A stretch of DNA of 64,000 nt from Bagarius yarrelli (taxonomy: Eukaryota > Chordata > Actinopteri > Siluriformes > Sisoridae): NCBI GenBank assembly GCA_005784505.1, contig VCAZ01000008.1, positions 5,505,763-5,569,762 of the forward strand, given 5' to 3'. This document shows positions 43,621 through 56,179 of this stretch, in pieces; the stretch's first letter is position 1, and every line of letters begins with the position of its first letter. The translations under genes were made by a program, and so were the position numbers. The notes beneath the pieces were generated by a model. It was given only the letters and a program-made list of their open reading frames with translations, was not told the origin of the DNA and did not search any database.

Positions 43621-45667
43621 ATCTAATATATTCTCATTACAGTCATGACTGTGAGAAGCGATTAAGGGAGCGTCGATTAATCATTCTTTCTGGCATATTT
43701 CAATGATGCAAATGGTACAGTATATGCCCAGAAATCCAAGCTTACACAATTATGGAAAAAGAAACTAGACTAAAAGCAGACTACTATTTCATAACAGTTA
43801 TATGTCATTTTTCCTTCTTCATTGTGGCTTTAAATGTTCTTGCCGATGTTTTTACCCTAATAGCCTGCCCAGGCTACACTTACACTATAATATCAATCAA
43901 TGATTTTCTCATAAAACCTGTAATTACACCATCTTCAGTAGATACTCAGATAATTTCAATACTGGGGCTAACAGGAAGTCTCTACTGACTTATTATGACC
44001 AGGAACACAAACCCAATAGAAGAGGTCATTGGGTTTTTAGTGCTCTGTGTTGTTGAGTTAGGTAGCATTATTCCTATTAGCAGCTGTATTTAACAGTTCA
44101 GGGTTAGCTTAGTTCCAATGCACACCATATATTAAGTCAGTGTTTATCTTTTTTTATTTAAAGGGAAATAATGCAAAGCAGTCTTGGTTTTGGTAGAAAC
44201 CTAAGAAAAGGTCAATCCTGAAATAGCTGCCCTGATCAGTTTGAGAAAGGAACAGGTCCAGGAATATCCTAATGCACCGAACCAGTCTGGTTCAGCTGTT
44301 GGACCTTGTCCTATCAAGTCAACTGATTTTTGTGTTTTTTGACATCATGGACATTTTTTTCCAAGACACTTACAGTCAGTGTATAGTCCCTTCTGCACCT
44401 AGTTCCACAGAACCTATTCTGGATGCACTGGTGGTAAGAGCTTATTTTGTTTCAAATTTCTTATTTCTATTCTAAAAAAGGATCTAGGAGTGGATGCTGC
44501 AGTTAAAAGTATTCGTATACTGAAAGTTTCTCTGGATGTAGAAGCGGAAATAGCTGCAGCTTTTGTTCAGCACCTTAATAGCTTTCTGTTGGGCATCAGA
44601 GGAGGAGAAAATTTTATAGTAATTGCAGTGCCCCAGCGCTGGGAGCACCTGGTGATTTTCAGTGGATATCAGGTTTGCGCTTATGTCTTTAAAAGGCACT
44701 TAAAAAGTGGCACAATTTCATTCTCTATCCAATGATTGTCAGATTAAGCTTCAATCCATTTCGACCCATGCATATAATGACCAAAATTTAAAACTCTTTA
44801 ATCTTACTATGACATTATTATTATTATTAAGCACTGCTTTCAGGTAGGAAAGTCAGAAGATACATCCTATGCAAACTTAAGCGCAATTCCAGAACGATGA
44901 AAAATTCAATGGCTTTAGCTTGACCTGGAGTCACAGTATACTTATATTATGCACAATTTGTAACAATAGTATTTTTGTACTTGTTCTGTTTGTGTAGTTT
45001 AATCTACAAACTTCACAGATCTAGAGTGTATCTACATTGCTGATAGCTCTACTGGATCAGGAAACCTCTCAATCTTTGAAAGTGGAATCCTTCAGAGTGC
45101 ATCACAGGAATCCATTGGGGTTTTGTGGCAAGGACTACTGGTTATAAGAAATTGAACTTCACCTTAAAGAACTTAAAAAAGCTATTTTTGAGATGGTTCT
45201 CTTTTATAAAAAAATTTCAATATTCTTGGTTATATAGCCTTTTGAAAAGGCCAAGCAAAATTTGCATACAAGCCTAGGATATTTATTAGCAAACATTAAA
45301 TGGCATTTCAGTAGCAGAAAATTAACCTTTTTTGATGATCAATTGAAATAGTGTCACATTACACCAAGAGCTTCACACTATCCCTCCACCAGTCTATGCG
45401 CAAGATCACCAGAGCACTGATTAATCCCACCTGAAACCTATCCACATTCAGCCTTACTATCTGTCACTTCCTATTCACATTCAGTCAGGGTCTGGGCACA
45501 CCTACAGTTAAGATAGGCTCTCTTTGCTTATGTTCACAGCTTCAGCTTCCAGTATGTTCTATTTCTGCATTTCCCATAGTCGTGCCCTTTACCCGGTCCC
45601 CAGCAATTTAAGTCTCTTAAGAATCATGACAGGCCCTGCATGATGTGAACACCTAGGTTCATCTCAT
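43621..45667. other. Unique-looking intron sequence
   Basis: No recognised element. A small (ATT) run lies at about 44815-44830. Plus-strand frames at 43752-43988, 44272-44475 and 44490-44735 have no domain. Confidence 0.4.
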
Positions 45668-45910
45668 TTGTCTTGCTGTTGTTCAGGAGAAAATACCCTG
45701 GCACCATATCTGCAGGTTTTTAATCTCCTCTAGGTAGGCCATCTTATTGTTGTTAAAAATCAGACCCACTACAACAGTGTCATCCAGCAAATTTGACAAT
45801 GGTGGTAGATTTACTAAGAAGGACCGGTTATATAGAACAATGTGGTTGCGAACTGGGCATCACAGTTGGAATTTATTTTCCCTGGATGTCACACCTTGGG
45901 ATCAGAACAG
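45668..45910 (-). mobile_element. Decayed L2-like LINE reverse transcriptase fragment
   Basis: Minus-strand translation across 45720-45800 gives TIVKFAG-DTVVVGLIFNNN, aligning with SIVKFADDTTIVGLIRGND of the LINE at 7898. The catalytic FADD is destroyed in this copy. Flanking sequence is too decayed to follow. Confidence 0.6.
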
Positions 45911-47882
45911 TGCTGTTTACAATTTTTCTGGATTGAATATACAGTACATAGTCTGGCAACTGGTAGAAATTAATTTTTGGTTTGGATCTTTCTTTTTGGC
46001 TTTGTTGGTATGCTCATTTGTGTCGCTAATCAATTATAGGTGCATCGCTAGACAACATGCCTATGAATGGATTACTGGGAAAGGCATCAGAGATAAATGA
46101 GAAATTCCAGTGTGCATCCTGGCACCCCTTCTCTTTTTGAATTACCACCAACCAAATCTAAATGCAACAGCACTGTTTGAAGTTGTTTGTATTTCCATCT
46201 CGTAGGAGATTAAATGGGTCCACAAAAGACCCATGGACAGGGGCTGTTATCGGGATGCTTTATAGACAAAAATGTCACCAGTTGGACACTAACTGTGCAG
46301 TCCGATAACTGGGTCTTGATTATAATGTAGCAGAGGTGCAAACTATAGTTCCAGATTAAATCCCCAACAAAGATATTAGCCTTATGGATGAATTTATTAT
46401 TGTGAGAAATATCTCTTACGTGCATGCTAGACGATTGGTCACTTTTACACCAATCTAAGTGTTTTAAGTGTTTTTACCTACAGCATTAATTACACTAACA
46501 TTAAAAATGTTAAAAAGGTTAATGTTTGCTAATGGTTACGTTTGTGAATTAATTCTGTAACTAATGTTACTTAATGGAAAACATTTTTATATTATTAAAC
46601 ATTGCTCATTCTTAGAAGAGGCATGTGGGGAAAAGGCAAGCCACAGAAAGTTTTTATGAAACCCATCATCTTTGCCCTAATCATCAAACTGTCTTACGTG
46701 TGATAGAGCCTAATGAACAATGCAGATTTTTTATGAGGATTTTCTCGAACGTTTCAGCACCAATTTGAGCTGCAAATCATGCTGCAAGCGTTTCCTCAGT
46801 CATATTTCAAGTCAGACTTCTTTCCATGTAGAATTCTAAGTGGAATGCTGAGGCGAGACATTTGTCTCGGTGGCCTACAGCTTGGGGCTTACAGGAGAAC
46901 AGCAAGAATAGATTAATGGTTTGGTGAAAAAAACAATAGAAATTAAAATATGCAATACGATGTTCTTTAAAAGAACAGAGATAAAAAGATAAAAGGAAAA
47001 AATGTCCAGGGGTTTTGGCCGTTAGCAAAAAATACAGATGATCCTAAGAAGTAACACAGATGAAAAGTGCAATCAAACGGCAAATGGGAGAGGAGTAAAA
47101 TGACTATCTGTGTGGATCGATGATAACAAACATGCTGTTAAAGAGCATCGTCCTGGAGGAGTGTGGCTGAGTCTGTCATGGGAACATCGTCTTGCCACTC
47201 CGCCCCTATCGATTCACGGATCATTTACTTAGTCTTTCAAGCGCACAGAAGCACACGGTATTTGAGGGCTATAAGGACAACAAGCGCACACAAAAGACAC
47301 AAAAAACTGTGTTTTTCAATAAAACACTATTTACTAATTATCAAAGAAAACATGGAAAATGTATCTTTGTGACTTATTCATGTTCCTTTATCGCTAAATA
47401 CAAAGTAAAAAAGACTTTAAAAGGAGCAATCTATCGATGATTTGCTTTACAAGCACTTACATGTCATTGTCCAAGGAGACAGACACTAGTCAATGGTCTA
47501 AAGATACCTCAGCATTATCCACACATCAGCTAAATGATCTGCTGTAATAGTCTGTAAAATGATTCAGCCTGAAGGCGAAATGATCTATTCTGTCCGTCCT
47601 GGCTCAAATTTGCTTTCATGACAAGCATCCATTTACAGGCTTAGAACTTTACAGCTCTATTTTCAGAGATAGTGAGCCATAAAAGTGTCCAGATATGGAT
47701 CACTGCAAGGTCTGTTCACATATTGCTCTGTCTGATCTCAATAATAGACGTGATTAGTAAGATGTTCTGCTGCTTTTTTTTTTTATTCTGTAGGAGAATA
47801 GAGAATAGGGTTTGGCATTTGTGTAACAGAAGAGTGGGTTCTTGTTAAAAAAACGAATAGAATTCTCAGTAATTTGTCGTAA
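45911..47882. other. Unique-looking intron sequence
   Basis: No exon or classified repeat. Segments 46610-46870 and 47540-47760 are compositionally balanced and could be conserved. A poly-T run lies at about 47775-47784. Confidence 0.35.
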
Positions 47883-48170
47883 ATTTGTTAGATGCACTAT
47901 ATAGATAAGGTATTGGGAAAGCCTGTACTTTTTTCTGAATTATACACACTCTCACTTCTAATACACTGCACACTTCTGGAAAAACATTCTTCAAAATTGA
48001 CTATTAGTATCAGCGCATGTCTAACAAGAAGGTTCTGGATGCAGCCTGCATTTCAGTTTATCCCTAAGGTGTTCAGTGTGTTTGAGGTCATTGCTCTGAA
48101 CAGAACATGAGTCTTTTTCATAGCAATTTCAGCAAACCTTCACGGAGCTCAGACTTTATTAAAGGACTAT
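47883..48170 (-). mobile_element. Tc1-like transposon remnant
   Basis: Begins TGTTAGATGCACTATATAGA and AAGGTATTGGGAAAGCC, a decayed terminal repeat. GATGCAGCCTGCATTTCAGT, TTATCCCTAAGGTGTTCAGT and GAGGTCATTGCTCTGAACAG follow in the order of the minus-strand copies at 13086 and 52556. It ends near CACGGAGCTCAGACTTTATT. Confidence 0.65.
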
Positions 48171-48239
48171 CCACAATCTAAAAATAATCCAAGACAGGAC
48201 AGAGTCAAATACAAAAACTTCAAACAACTAGTACATACA

Positions 48240-48382
48240 GGGGTTTAATTTCCAGCACGACCAAGCTGCCACTGCTGGGCCTTTGATACCTTGAGGCATA
48301 ACCTTAACCTTCAGCCGCTCATTTGAATAAAATAAGGCATATATGTGAGCCGCTCTGAATAAGGCCTTAATTAGTGTAAATA
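48240..48382 (+). repeat. Diverged SINE with L2-type tail
   Basis: GGGGTTTAATTTCCAGCACG, ACCAAGCTGCCACTGCTGGG, AACCTTCAGCCGCTCATTTG and GTGAGCCGCTCTGAATAAGG. The tRNA-like head before box B is missing. Confidence 0.75.
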
Positions 48383-48969
48383 AATAAGCAAGCCAACAGT
48401 CAAACCTGGTGATGCAAAACACAACTCAAAAAGCTTCGAACATATACACATATTATCACCAGCAAGGCTTTGCAACGATAATGATAATTTATGTGTGAAT
48501 ATAATCTGATGAGCGGGAAATGAGTACCAACATCAAAGTTGGTTTTTTAGTATTCAGGGAGAGGCTCTGTGGTGTCCTAGCAGTAAATTTTCTTTGGCAT
48601 ATGTGATGGTGGGGTGAGGGATATTAATTGCAACCAGTTAGAATAAAACTTTTAGATCCAATTGAAATAAATGATCGTGCACAACTAAGTTTTATTGTCT
48701 TATTGTCTAAAATAGACATTTTAAGTGACGGCATCAGGGCTGACCCAAGCCTTTAGAGAGCCCTTAGCAAAATTTTAGAGTGCCGCCAGTATGACTAATT
48801 ATTGCCAGTCCTCAATTAATTGGACAGTATAAATCTAACACATTAATTATTAATTTAATTTGTTGTAGCTGTGTAATTTCTCTTTGCATCCCATTAACAA
48901 AATATTGTGTTGGGGTTTTTTTTATAATTTGATATTGCATTTTTGAATAGTTACTGTTATCCATTGACA

Positions 48970-49310
48970 GTATGTCTCACGGCAACACACAGTCACTGTC
49001 TGGTCTCTTATATGCAACACCCAAACTCCCTCGTCATCTGTTTACTTCGCGTTTTCCAACAATTCCCTCTAAAGCTCCACGCACCTTGCTCCTGCGACCT
49101 CCTACCAGCTTTTTTCTCATAAATCCTCCCCAGGCTCCTACATCTGTTTCTCCAGCCTTATCAGCTCTAAGCTACGTCTAGCCTCTATCCAGCTCCAGCA
49201 TTTTCCCTGGGCATCCGGTAACAGAAACAAGCCTGCTCCTTTCTTGCTATTTCCATCTGAGAATTGTTTTCAATAAACACACCCATTTGGGTTTAACAAA
49301 CTCTCTGTCT
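48970..49310 (+). repeat. Pyrimidine-rich segment with polyadenylation signal, possible LTR end
   Basis: C/T-rich sequence followed by CAATAAACACACCCATTTGG and AACTCTCTGTCTCCAGTCTG, resembling the R/U5 end of fish LTR elements. No matching second LTR, terminal TG...CA pair or target-site duplication was found. Confidence 0.3.
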
Positions 49311-49340
49311 CCAGTCTGGTTGGTAGGTAGGTAGATGTCA

Positions 49341-49488
<148 letters not shown>

Positions 49489-49494
49489 ATATTT

Positions 49495-49805
49495 TTTTAA
49501 ATGTCCTTTACTTGTAGAGGACAGTGAAATGGCTGATTTCAAATTCTTTTGCAATCGTTTTAAAATCCTTTCCAGACTCATAAGCTGCAACAATTTTCTT
49601 TCAGAAGGCCTCAGACATCTCACCGTGGTGTTCACTATCACTTCAACAATCAAGAGCACACCAAACTTGATGTCTGAGGTTTAAATAGGACCTCCTTCAA
49701 AAACCTGAGTAACAATATTCTAATCATGTGTACCTGATGTGATGCACCAGTATGTGGTTTTTAGCCATTTTAAGTTGGAATAAATGTTGGGATGTCCTGA
49801 TTTAT
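49495..49805 (-). mobile_element. Tc1-like element, 5' end and transposase N-terminus
   Basis: Minus-strand reading gives an upstream TTTGAAGGAGGTCCTATTTA region, then a decayed N-terminus RPSERKLLQLMSLERILKRL followed by QKNLKSAISLSSTSK, matching the helix-turn-helix start of a Tc1-like transposase. The copy stops at the AT-rich microsatellite, where the rest of the gene is lost. Confidence 0.7.
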
Positions 49806-50619
49806 TCGTTACCAGAAATTGTTTGTTTTTAAAATAGATTTTACAGTTTTTAAAAGTCTTTTGTTTAGTTTAGTTTAGTTACTTAAATCTCTCAGTATTG
49901 CTTTAAATTGATAATAAATGTCCTATGTCCAAATATGTTAAAAAACACACAGACTTTCATAGTGTCCTAATTTAATATAATAATACATAATAATATATAT
50001 GTTATTCTAATTGCAATAGGTACTTGTAATTGAAATCTTTTTGCCAATTAAAAAAAGATGCTAAATTTAATGATCAGATATGCTAAAGGATTGAATAAAC
50101 CATTGAATGTTAATGTTGGTGAAAACTGAACATCTGCCAGTGTTACACACACTCCCAGCCACCCACACACACTCTTATGAACACTGAGCTGTCAGTTGCA
50201 GCCCAATACACTAGCCCTGCTGTGAGTTTGTTATACAAAGATTCTAGTGTCCCCACTGCTGGGGCATGTCCACACATACACACACACTAGACGCTCACAC
50301 TCCTCCATCTGTCTTTATCCCACTCTTTTACCGGCTTCACAAGAACACATTCAGTTGCACCTCTCATTCCTGTAAACTCTGCTAATGAGAGATAAGTCCA
50401 ACTTTTACATTTTCTCCCTGCACACACTACACACACACATACACAGAGCAACAAATCCCAAGCCACAGTCTCCAGTCTCAGACATGGATTAGGTGGCATC
50501 TCCCGCTCAACTGATCTGAATAAAACCCAGTGCTGTTTTGGGTGTTGTGAAAGTGACAAACAGAAATTGGAAAAGTTTAAGAAAAATAAAAGAATTCAGT
50601 GGCAAATTTCCCTTCAACC

Positions 50620-50697
50620 AATTAACTTTCCCAAGCACTGTTCCAGCATGACAATGTCCCTGTGCACAAAGATACTAAGCTCCATTAAGACATTGTT
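50620..50697 (+). mobile_element. Tc1-like transposase fragment
   Basis: TGTTCCAGCATGACAATGTC and CCTGTGCACAAAGATACTAA encode FQHDNVPVHKDT, the second catalytic Asp block of the same family as the copy at 13815. The fragment is very short. Confidence 0.65.
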
Positions 50698-52555
50698 TGT
50701 TTGTTTGTAAGAAATGTAAACTTTTTATATTATATGTTTTCTTCAGTAAGTCACTCAGGGTATCCAATTTGTTCTCAGCAGACGTAATTATAAAATAACC
50801 AATTTGATATTTTTAGTTTACTATATTAGAATTGCCATAGGTCAATTGTGTAAAGATCCTAATCATCAAACAGTCTTGGAGTTCCAGAAGTTAATGTAAT
50901 GACTTAAATCTTTTCATTGTTATAAGTGGTAAATTAATTAGAAAAGCACTAGTATTGCATTTTAATAAGAAGGAGGCTCCCATGACATCTTGTAAAAATT
51001 CAAGCAAGAAATCCAGGATAGGTACAGCCACAAAGTAGCCACAAATTACAGCAACTTCCAAGAATAAAAGAATGTAGGTCAAAAATGTTTAACTGAACCA
51101 CAGACAACCAGATCAACCAATCAGTTACCAATGTATGTAAAGCCACTATTACAGGAAGACCTATATCACCATGGCCTGAAAGACTCTCATCCAAGGAAGA
51201 ATTTTTTTACTTCAAGACTAGAATAAAAATGCAAGACTGAGGTTTTGTAACCGGTCGCACTATGAGTCACTTAAAAACAAAAAGATATTATTATAAGTAT
51301 TACTTCTGTACACTAAACAAAAGGCAAAATGTTAAAACCTAATTATAACAAACATTTCCTGTAGGACAATAATGTTACATAAACTTTCAAAAACCTAGTG
51401 AAAGTAATGTCTCGTCCATTACAAATCCTGAAGAAAATATCTGGAGCAAAGTGGGAGTATCTTGCAAATTAAAAAATGAAAAAGAGTAAATGCCCTAATT
51501 TGTCTGTCAGCTGTTATTCTAAACGAATTTAGAAACAGAACCCTAATATAAACCTTCAACATAAAATCTGCATTAATGTTGTAAAGAATTTGGGTTTTAA
51601 TGTGTTGAGCTTATGATTTTTGTAAACCTTAATTTCCATCCAGGTTCTGGGTTATTATTGGTTCCACTGTAGCATGTCTTTCAACCCCAAACTGCTTTTC
51701 AGGTGCGATCAAGGCAGATTTAACAGGGTTGATTTGCACATGTCCAGCAACCTAGACATAAAGCTGTGCATAAATCTGACTGCAGGGAATTGGCCTATAT
51801 TCCAGCCAAGATGGGAAAACCATTCAACCAAAAAGAGGCACAAGCTAGACAGTAGAGCATGTATTTTCTTATAGAGATTTACTGTTTTTTGACTACTTCT
51901 GATGATATAAAGCAGCTGCAGTTTATCTCAATGTTGAACACGAAACTGTTTACGCACTAGGGATTTTATATTAAATACATATTCATAAACTTAAAGATTA
52001 ATCATTTAAAACGTGCATACAATGTGTAATAATGTGTCATCCTTTCTCCTTGGCCAAATTTATGGGGCAAATTTAAGGTTTTATGCATGGTGTTTAAAAT
52101 ATAGTTCTTTTATAAAACTTTGACTAATGATATTAAAGTTTCCCCATTCAGAATAAGCTGTTAAACTATACACTGGCTGACTTCGTCATAGATTTTTCAC
52201 TGTCTGTCATGAGTTTTCTCCTAAAACGAACTACTGTAGGTGTAGCCTATAATATGGCACCAGTTTCATAGCCGTATTATATAATTTACGCTATGTTGTT
52301 ATAAATGTGTCGTCAACCTACTACGGCCAAAATCTATGGTCTCAAGCTGCTGTTCATAGCCACGTTAGACATCAACTTAGGAACTTTACATCATTCAGCT
52401 ATAAATGACATTATAAGGAACCATATGAACTGATTTACTGAAACCTGAACAACTCCATTGTACACAGTTGGTAGTCTAAAATGTTATTTTAGCGCTGCAC
52501 TGGAGCAATAAAGCTGATACAAGTTAGTATAAGGACACTGTTTTTTTTATTAAAC
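50698..52555. other. No gene or classified repeat recognised
   Basis: AT-rich. Two overlapping minus-strand hydrophobic frames (50891-51194) have no domain or start context. Confidence 0.4.
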
Positions 52556-52945
52556 ATCTAAATTATGTCTGTTGGATGTTATGATAAGCTTTACACTCAT
52601 TGGAAGGTTTTCCACTACAATGTGGAGTGTGGCCTTTGTGTTCATTCACCCACAGAGGCAATACTGAGATCAGACAATGATGCTGGGTGCAGTCACTGTT
52701 TCAGTTCATTCAAAGGTGTTCTATGGGCTTTAGTCAGAATCAGAGCTTTTTGTAGAACATTGGAGTTCTTTTATTCCAGCCTTAACACACCAAAGCTGTA
52801 TATACTGTTTTGTAAATAGGGGCTATTGTTATTCTAGAACCGATTCTGTTTCCAGTGAAAGGAAATTGTAATGCTACAGAATACAAAGAAATTTTATAAA
52901 ACTTTGTGGCAACAGTTTGACGAAGACCCACATATGGGTGTAAGG
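52556..52945 (-). mobile_element. Tc1-like transposon remnant
   Basis: Minus-strand copy in family order: GGAAGGTTTTCCACTACAAT, TTTGTGTTCATTCACCCACA, TCAGACAATGATGCTGGGTG, TTCATTCAAAGGTGTTCTAT, GGAGTTCTTTTATTCCAGCC, and GTGGCAACAGTTTGACGAAG with CCACATATGGGTGTAAGGGT near the end. Longer than the copy at 13086 but non-coding. Confidence 0.7.
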
Positions 52946-53660
52946 GTCACTTATAGTCTGTCACTGATCTTGCAAAAAAATAAATAAAAAAAAAACCAGA
53001 TAAAGTTGTGGTCTTAGAAGCTTTTCTTTTCTGCCCTTAAGGTCTGTGTTTTATAAACAGGATAGAACTTTTTTTTTAGAAATCGGTCCCTGCGATTTCA
53101 GAAGTTTGGAAAACTTCGGATAGGATAGTAACACCGAAAATATGTGCTGGAAGATGGTGAAAAAAAGGCAAAAAGGTAAAAGGACAATAAGAAAAAAACA
53201 CTTAATATTCTAGAAAACATTTTGGATGCATAACTCACTTATTAAAAAATAATTTAAAAGTGCAAAAATGTTTCTTCTGGGCAGAGAACACAATAAACAG
53301 AGAGCGTGAGTAAAATATATTCTTTTTCTTTCATTTCCTTCAATCTGTCTTTTTCGACTTCCTCTCTAATAAAAGTCCTGATTGATGTCACTCTATACAA
53401 CTAGCCAAATTATGTTAAATGTATTATAATCGCATAACACAGTCATTGTTGCAATTACCCGAACAATTTGTATTATAAAGCACCAGAAACGAACAAAGCC
53501 TTTATAATCGCTGCTGAGCCACAGTAATTACCCACCTAACAAAGAAAATAAGTAACTCACTATCTATTTAAAAAGTTTCTAAGTCTTGTAACATTTTAAA
53601 ACTGACAATAAATGTATGCAGTTTCTTAAAATTATATGCTGTAATAATAGTATGTAATGC
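52946..53660. other. No gene or classified repeat recognised
   Basis: AT-rich with several poly-A and poly-T runs, no exon. Confidence 0.4.
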
Positions 53661-53662
53661 TT

Positions 53663-53760
53663 ATACATTATAAGGCCAAAAGTTTAAGGACACCTTTACC
53701 AGCTCATCATGTTAGCCTTTTTCCACACATCTGAATTACAACTTTAATAAAAAAAAGGAT
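53663..53760 (+). mobile_element. Tc1-like terminal repeat fragment
   Basis: TTATAAGGCCAAAAGTTTAA then GGACACCTTTACCAGCTCAT resembles the left terminal repeat of the family (CCAAAAGT...GGACACC). No internal part follows. Confidence 0.5.
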
Positions 53761-54062
53761 ATAAAAAAATTCCAACGTTGTGTTCACGAGTGGAGCTTGT
53801 GCCACCCTTTAAGGTCACCACGTGTTGGTCATGAGGATGAGAAAAAGAAACAGCTGTTCTGCCAGATGCTGCATTGCTGGCAGACCTGGAAATGTCTCCC
53901 TTTTCTTAGTCAGCACTAATGAGCACAAAAAAGTTAGGAGGAATGTATAAATGAATATCAAATGCCAAGCTGATCTTTGAACAAGTTAAATAGGCACTTA
54001 TCTTCTGACTTATTAATAACAACGAGGGTTGACCTGTAGATGTGGAATTGATCATAAAACAT

Positions 54063-54130
54063 CACAAGTCAAAAAGAAGCTTCGATTGTCATTTCAACTA
54101 CTTATATCTAGTTTAGTACAACAGCAAAGG
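54063..54130 (-). mobile_element. LINE 3' UTR fragment
   Basis: AAGTCAAAAAGAAGCTTCGA then TTGTCATTTCAACTACTTAT matches the fragment at 11578. Confidence 0.5.
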
Positions 54131-54131
54131 C

Positions 54132-54460
54132 ATAGCTAGGGTTTTTAGCGCCCAGGGACAAAGTCAGTTTTCACAACGCCTCCTGGCCCCCTTGTGACAA
54201 GGTGTGAGCCATAAGGGGGTCTGTCATGCTTTCCCGAAAAGTTTCAGTTTTAGAACATGAAAACCTGCATTTTGTCGACTATTTTTAGGGTATGAAGAGG
54301 CTAAAAAAGTAAAATAATTAAGGCAGCAATGGATTTTGAAGATATTATTGGGGAAAACATCTCATTCTAAAATTTATTTGTAATTATGTAACATAAATTT
54401 GGTGCCCCCAGATGCTGCGCCCGGCGACAGATGTCCCCACCTTGCCCCCACTCTAGCTAT
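54132..54460. mobile_element. Putative short DNA element with ATAGCTAG ends
   Basis: A 329-bp segment that starts ATAGCTAGGG (54132) and ends CTCTAGCTAT (54460), an 8-bp perfect inverted pair. Near the ends it is GC-richer (GCGCCCAGGGACAAAG; GCGCCCGGCGACAGATG). No coding sequence and no clear target-site duplication. Confidence 0.35.
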
Positions 54461-54683
54461 AAAATGAAATATTGGACAATGATGCTGCATAAGATACAAA
54501 ACTGCAACATAAAAACAACAGGATACACTGAAAAACAGTATTTGACATCATAAAGCAAGCTTAGCACCGTGCATAAAAACATGCAAATGATCCAGTGCCA
54601 AGATATTTGTAAGCATATGCAGTGATAGGAATGATGGCATTATATATAAACGGTATTACTTTTTTTACTAACGAGTATTTAAA

Positions 54684-54865
54684 CATTTACATTTGCAGCA
54701 TTTGGCGGATGCCCTTATCCAGACTTACAGTTATCTCTTTTATACAACTGAGCAATTGTGGGTTAAGGGTCTTATTCAGGGGCCCAGCAGCGGCATGCTA
54801 GCTGGTGCTGGAAATCAAACCCTGAACTTCCAATTAGCAGCCCAACACCTTAACCACTGCACTAC
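54684..54865 (-). repeat. tRNA-derived SINE with L2-type tail, full length
   Basis: CATTTACATTTGCAGCATTT, GGCGGATGCCCTTATCCAGA, TACAACTGAGCAATTGTGGG, GGTGCTGGAAATCAAACCCT and the head ACCACTGCACTAC. A short deletion joins CCAGA to CTTACAG. Confidence 0.85.
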
Positions 54866-54979
54866 ACAAACAAGTTATTGTTTCCCTGTTACAACGCACT
54901 AACAATTAAAATTGCTACAACTAAGCGCACTGAAATGGTTTTCCTCTGCGTATAGGCTCTCTCTCTAAATTTTTCTCTG

Positions 54980-54999
54980 GTGTGTGTGTGTGTGTGTGT
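54980..54999. repeat. (GT)n microsatellite
   Basis: GT run of ten units preceded by TTTTCTCTG. Confidence 0.85.
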
Positions 55000-55820
55000 T
55001 TGTTAGGGTGAAGTGAGGTGGGGAAACATAACTGATGGTAATGAACCACATAACTTATTCATTTTTTACAATAATTAAGAAGCATAATTTATTTTTAGAT
55101 GCGTGCAATAAATCTTAAAAGTTCTAAAACATCTGTTGTGTTTTATTGTTCCAATATAGTAATAGTTAGTATTTACAACAATATATTGAATTGTCTCTCA
55201 GAACAATATTAAAATAGTGTAGATTAGTATACAATGTTTTATATTATTAATTAATAATTCTATTATTATGTATTGCTAACTAATAACTAGAACTAAATAC
55301 TTTTAAACAATAGCATGTCTAACACTGATATATGACATCAATGCAGAAATGTACTTTAGTCAAGATTTTGTCTTTAGCAGCAAAGAGAATGGTGCAGAAA
55401 TGATGCCGACTAAGTGCAGAAATTTTAATTTGATCATAAGTGTGTTGTGAATGTTTGCAAGATGAGTGTATGCACGCCTATTAATCATTTGCTTTGTGTT
55501 ATTAGGAATCTTCAAGAACTTTGAAACAAAAAATAAGCACCATAACTGGTAGGTTTTTCCTTATTTTCTGTAAAATAGCCATTTATTACTCACTGCGTCT
55601 TATTGCTACAGGTTCACCATTCAGAGCATCTTAACCTCATCAATAACTGTGTGATTCATATCAGCTTCCTCCTGCAAGCACTGCAGCGAATCGTGCACAC
55701 TGGTCAATTTAACCACAGGACTGCTGCACCTTAGCCAGCTTTAGTATTTGGAGTTTTCTTAACACAGCAAAAGAACAGAGTTGTGGAAGGTAACGGTGTT
55801 AATGTTGATCTGTGAGTCCA
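55000..55820. other. No gene or classified repeat recognised
   Basis: AT-rich intron. Nothing stands out apart from short ATTATT runs near 55240-55270. Confidence 0.4.
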
Positions 55821-56179
55821 TTTATACATCCATTGTCTATACCCGCTTATTCCTAATCAGGGTCACGGGGATCTGCTTATCTCAGCTGTCATTGGGTGAA
55901 AGGCAGGGGTACATCCTGCCCGCCAGTCTATCACAGGGTCACATCCAGACAAACAACCACACACGATCACACTCACACCTATGGAAAATTTAGAATCACT
56001 AATCAATCTAATATACATGTTTTTAGACTGTGGGAGGAAACTGGAGTACCCGGAGTAAACCCACACAAGCACAGGGAGAACATGCAAACACCACACAGAC
56101 AGAACCCTGCTGGGGATACGAACCTGGACCTTCTTGCTGAAAGACAACATTGTTAATTATTAAGCTACCGTGCTGCCCT
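55821..56179 (-). repeat. V-SINE-like SINE, near full length
   Basis: Minus-strand mate of the copy at 20365: CATCCATTGTCTATACCCGC end, GGGTCACGGGGATCTGC, TAGAATCACTAATCAATCTA, the central ACTGTGGGAGGAAACTGGAG and AAGCACAGGGAGAACATGCA, a box-B-like GGGGATACGAACCTGG and the head TTAAGCTACCGTGCTGCCCT. Frames through it on both strands are not genes. Confidence 0.82.

Noticed and set aside
44490..44735. 81-residue plus-strand frame as a possible exon
   Set aside because: No domain recognised, no convincing acceptor and donor, and the frame has a start and stop like a chance ORF.
45747..46100. 117-residue plus-strand frame with hydrophobic segment
   Set aside because: Its first part is the antisense of a decayed LINE reverse transcriptase; the rest has no domain.
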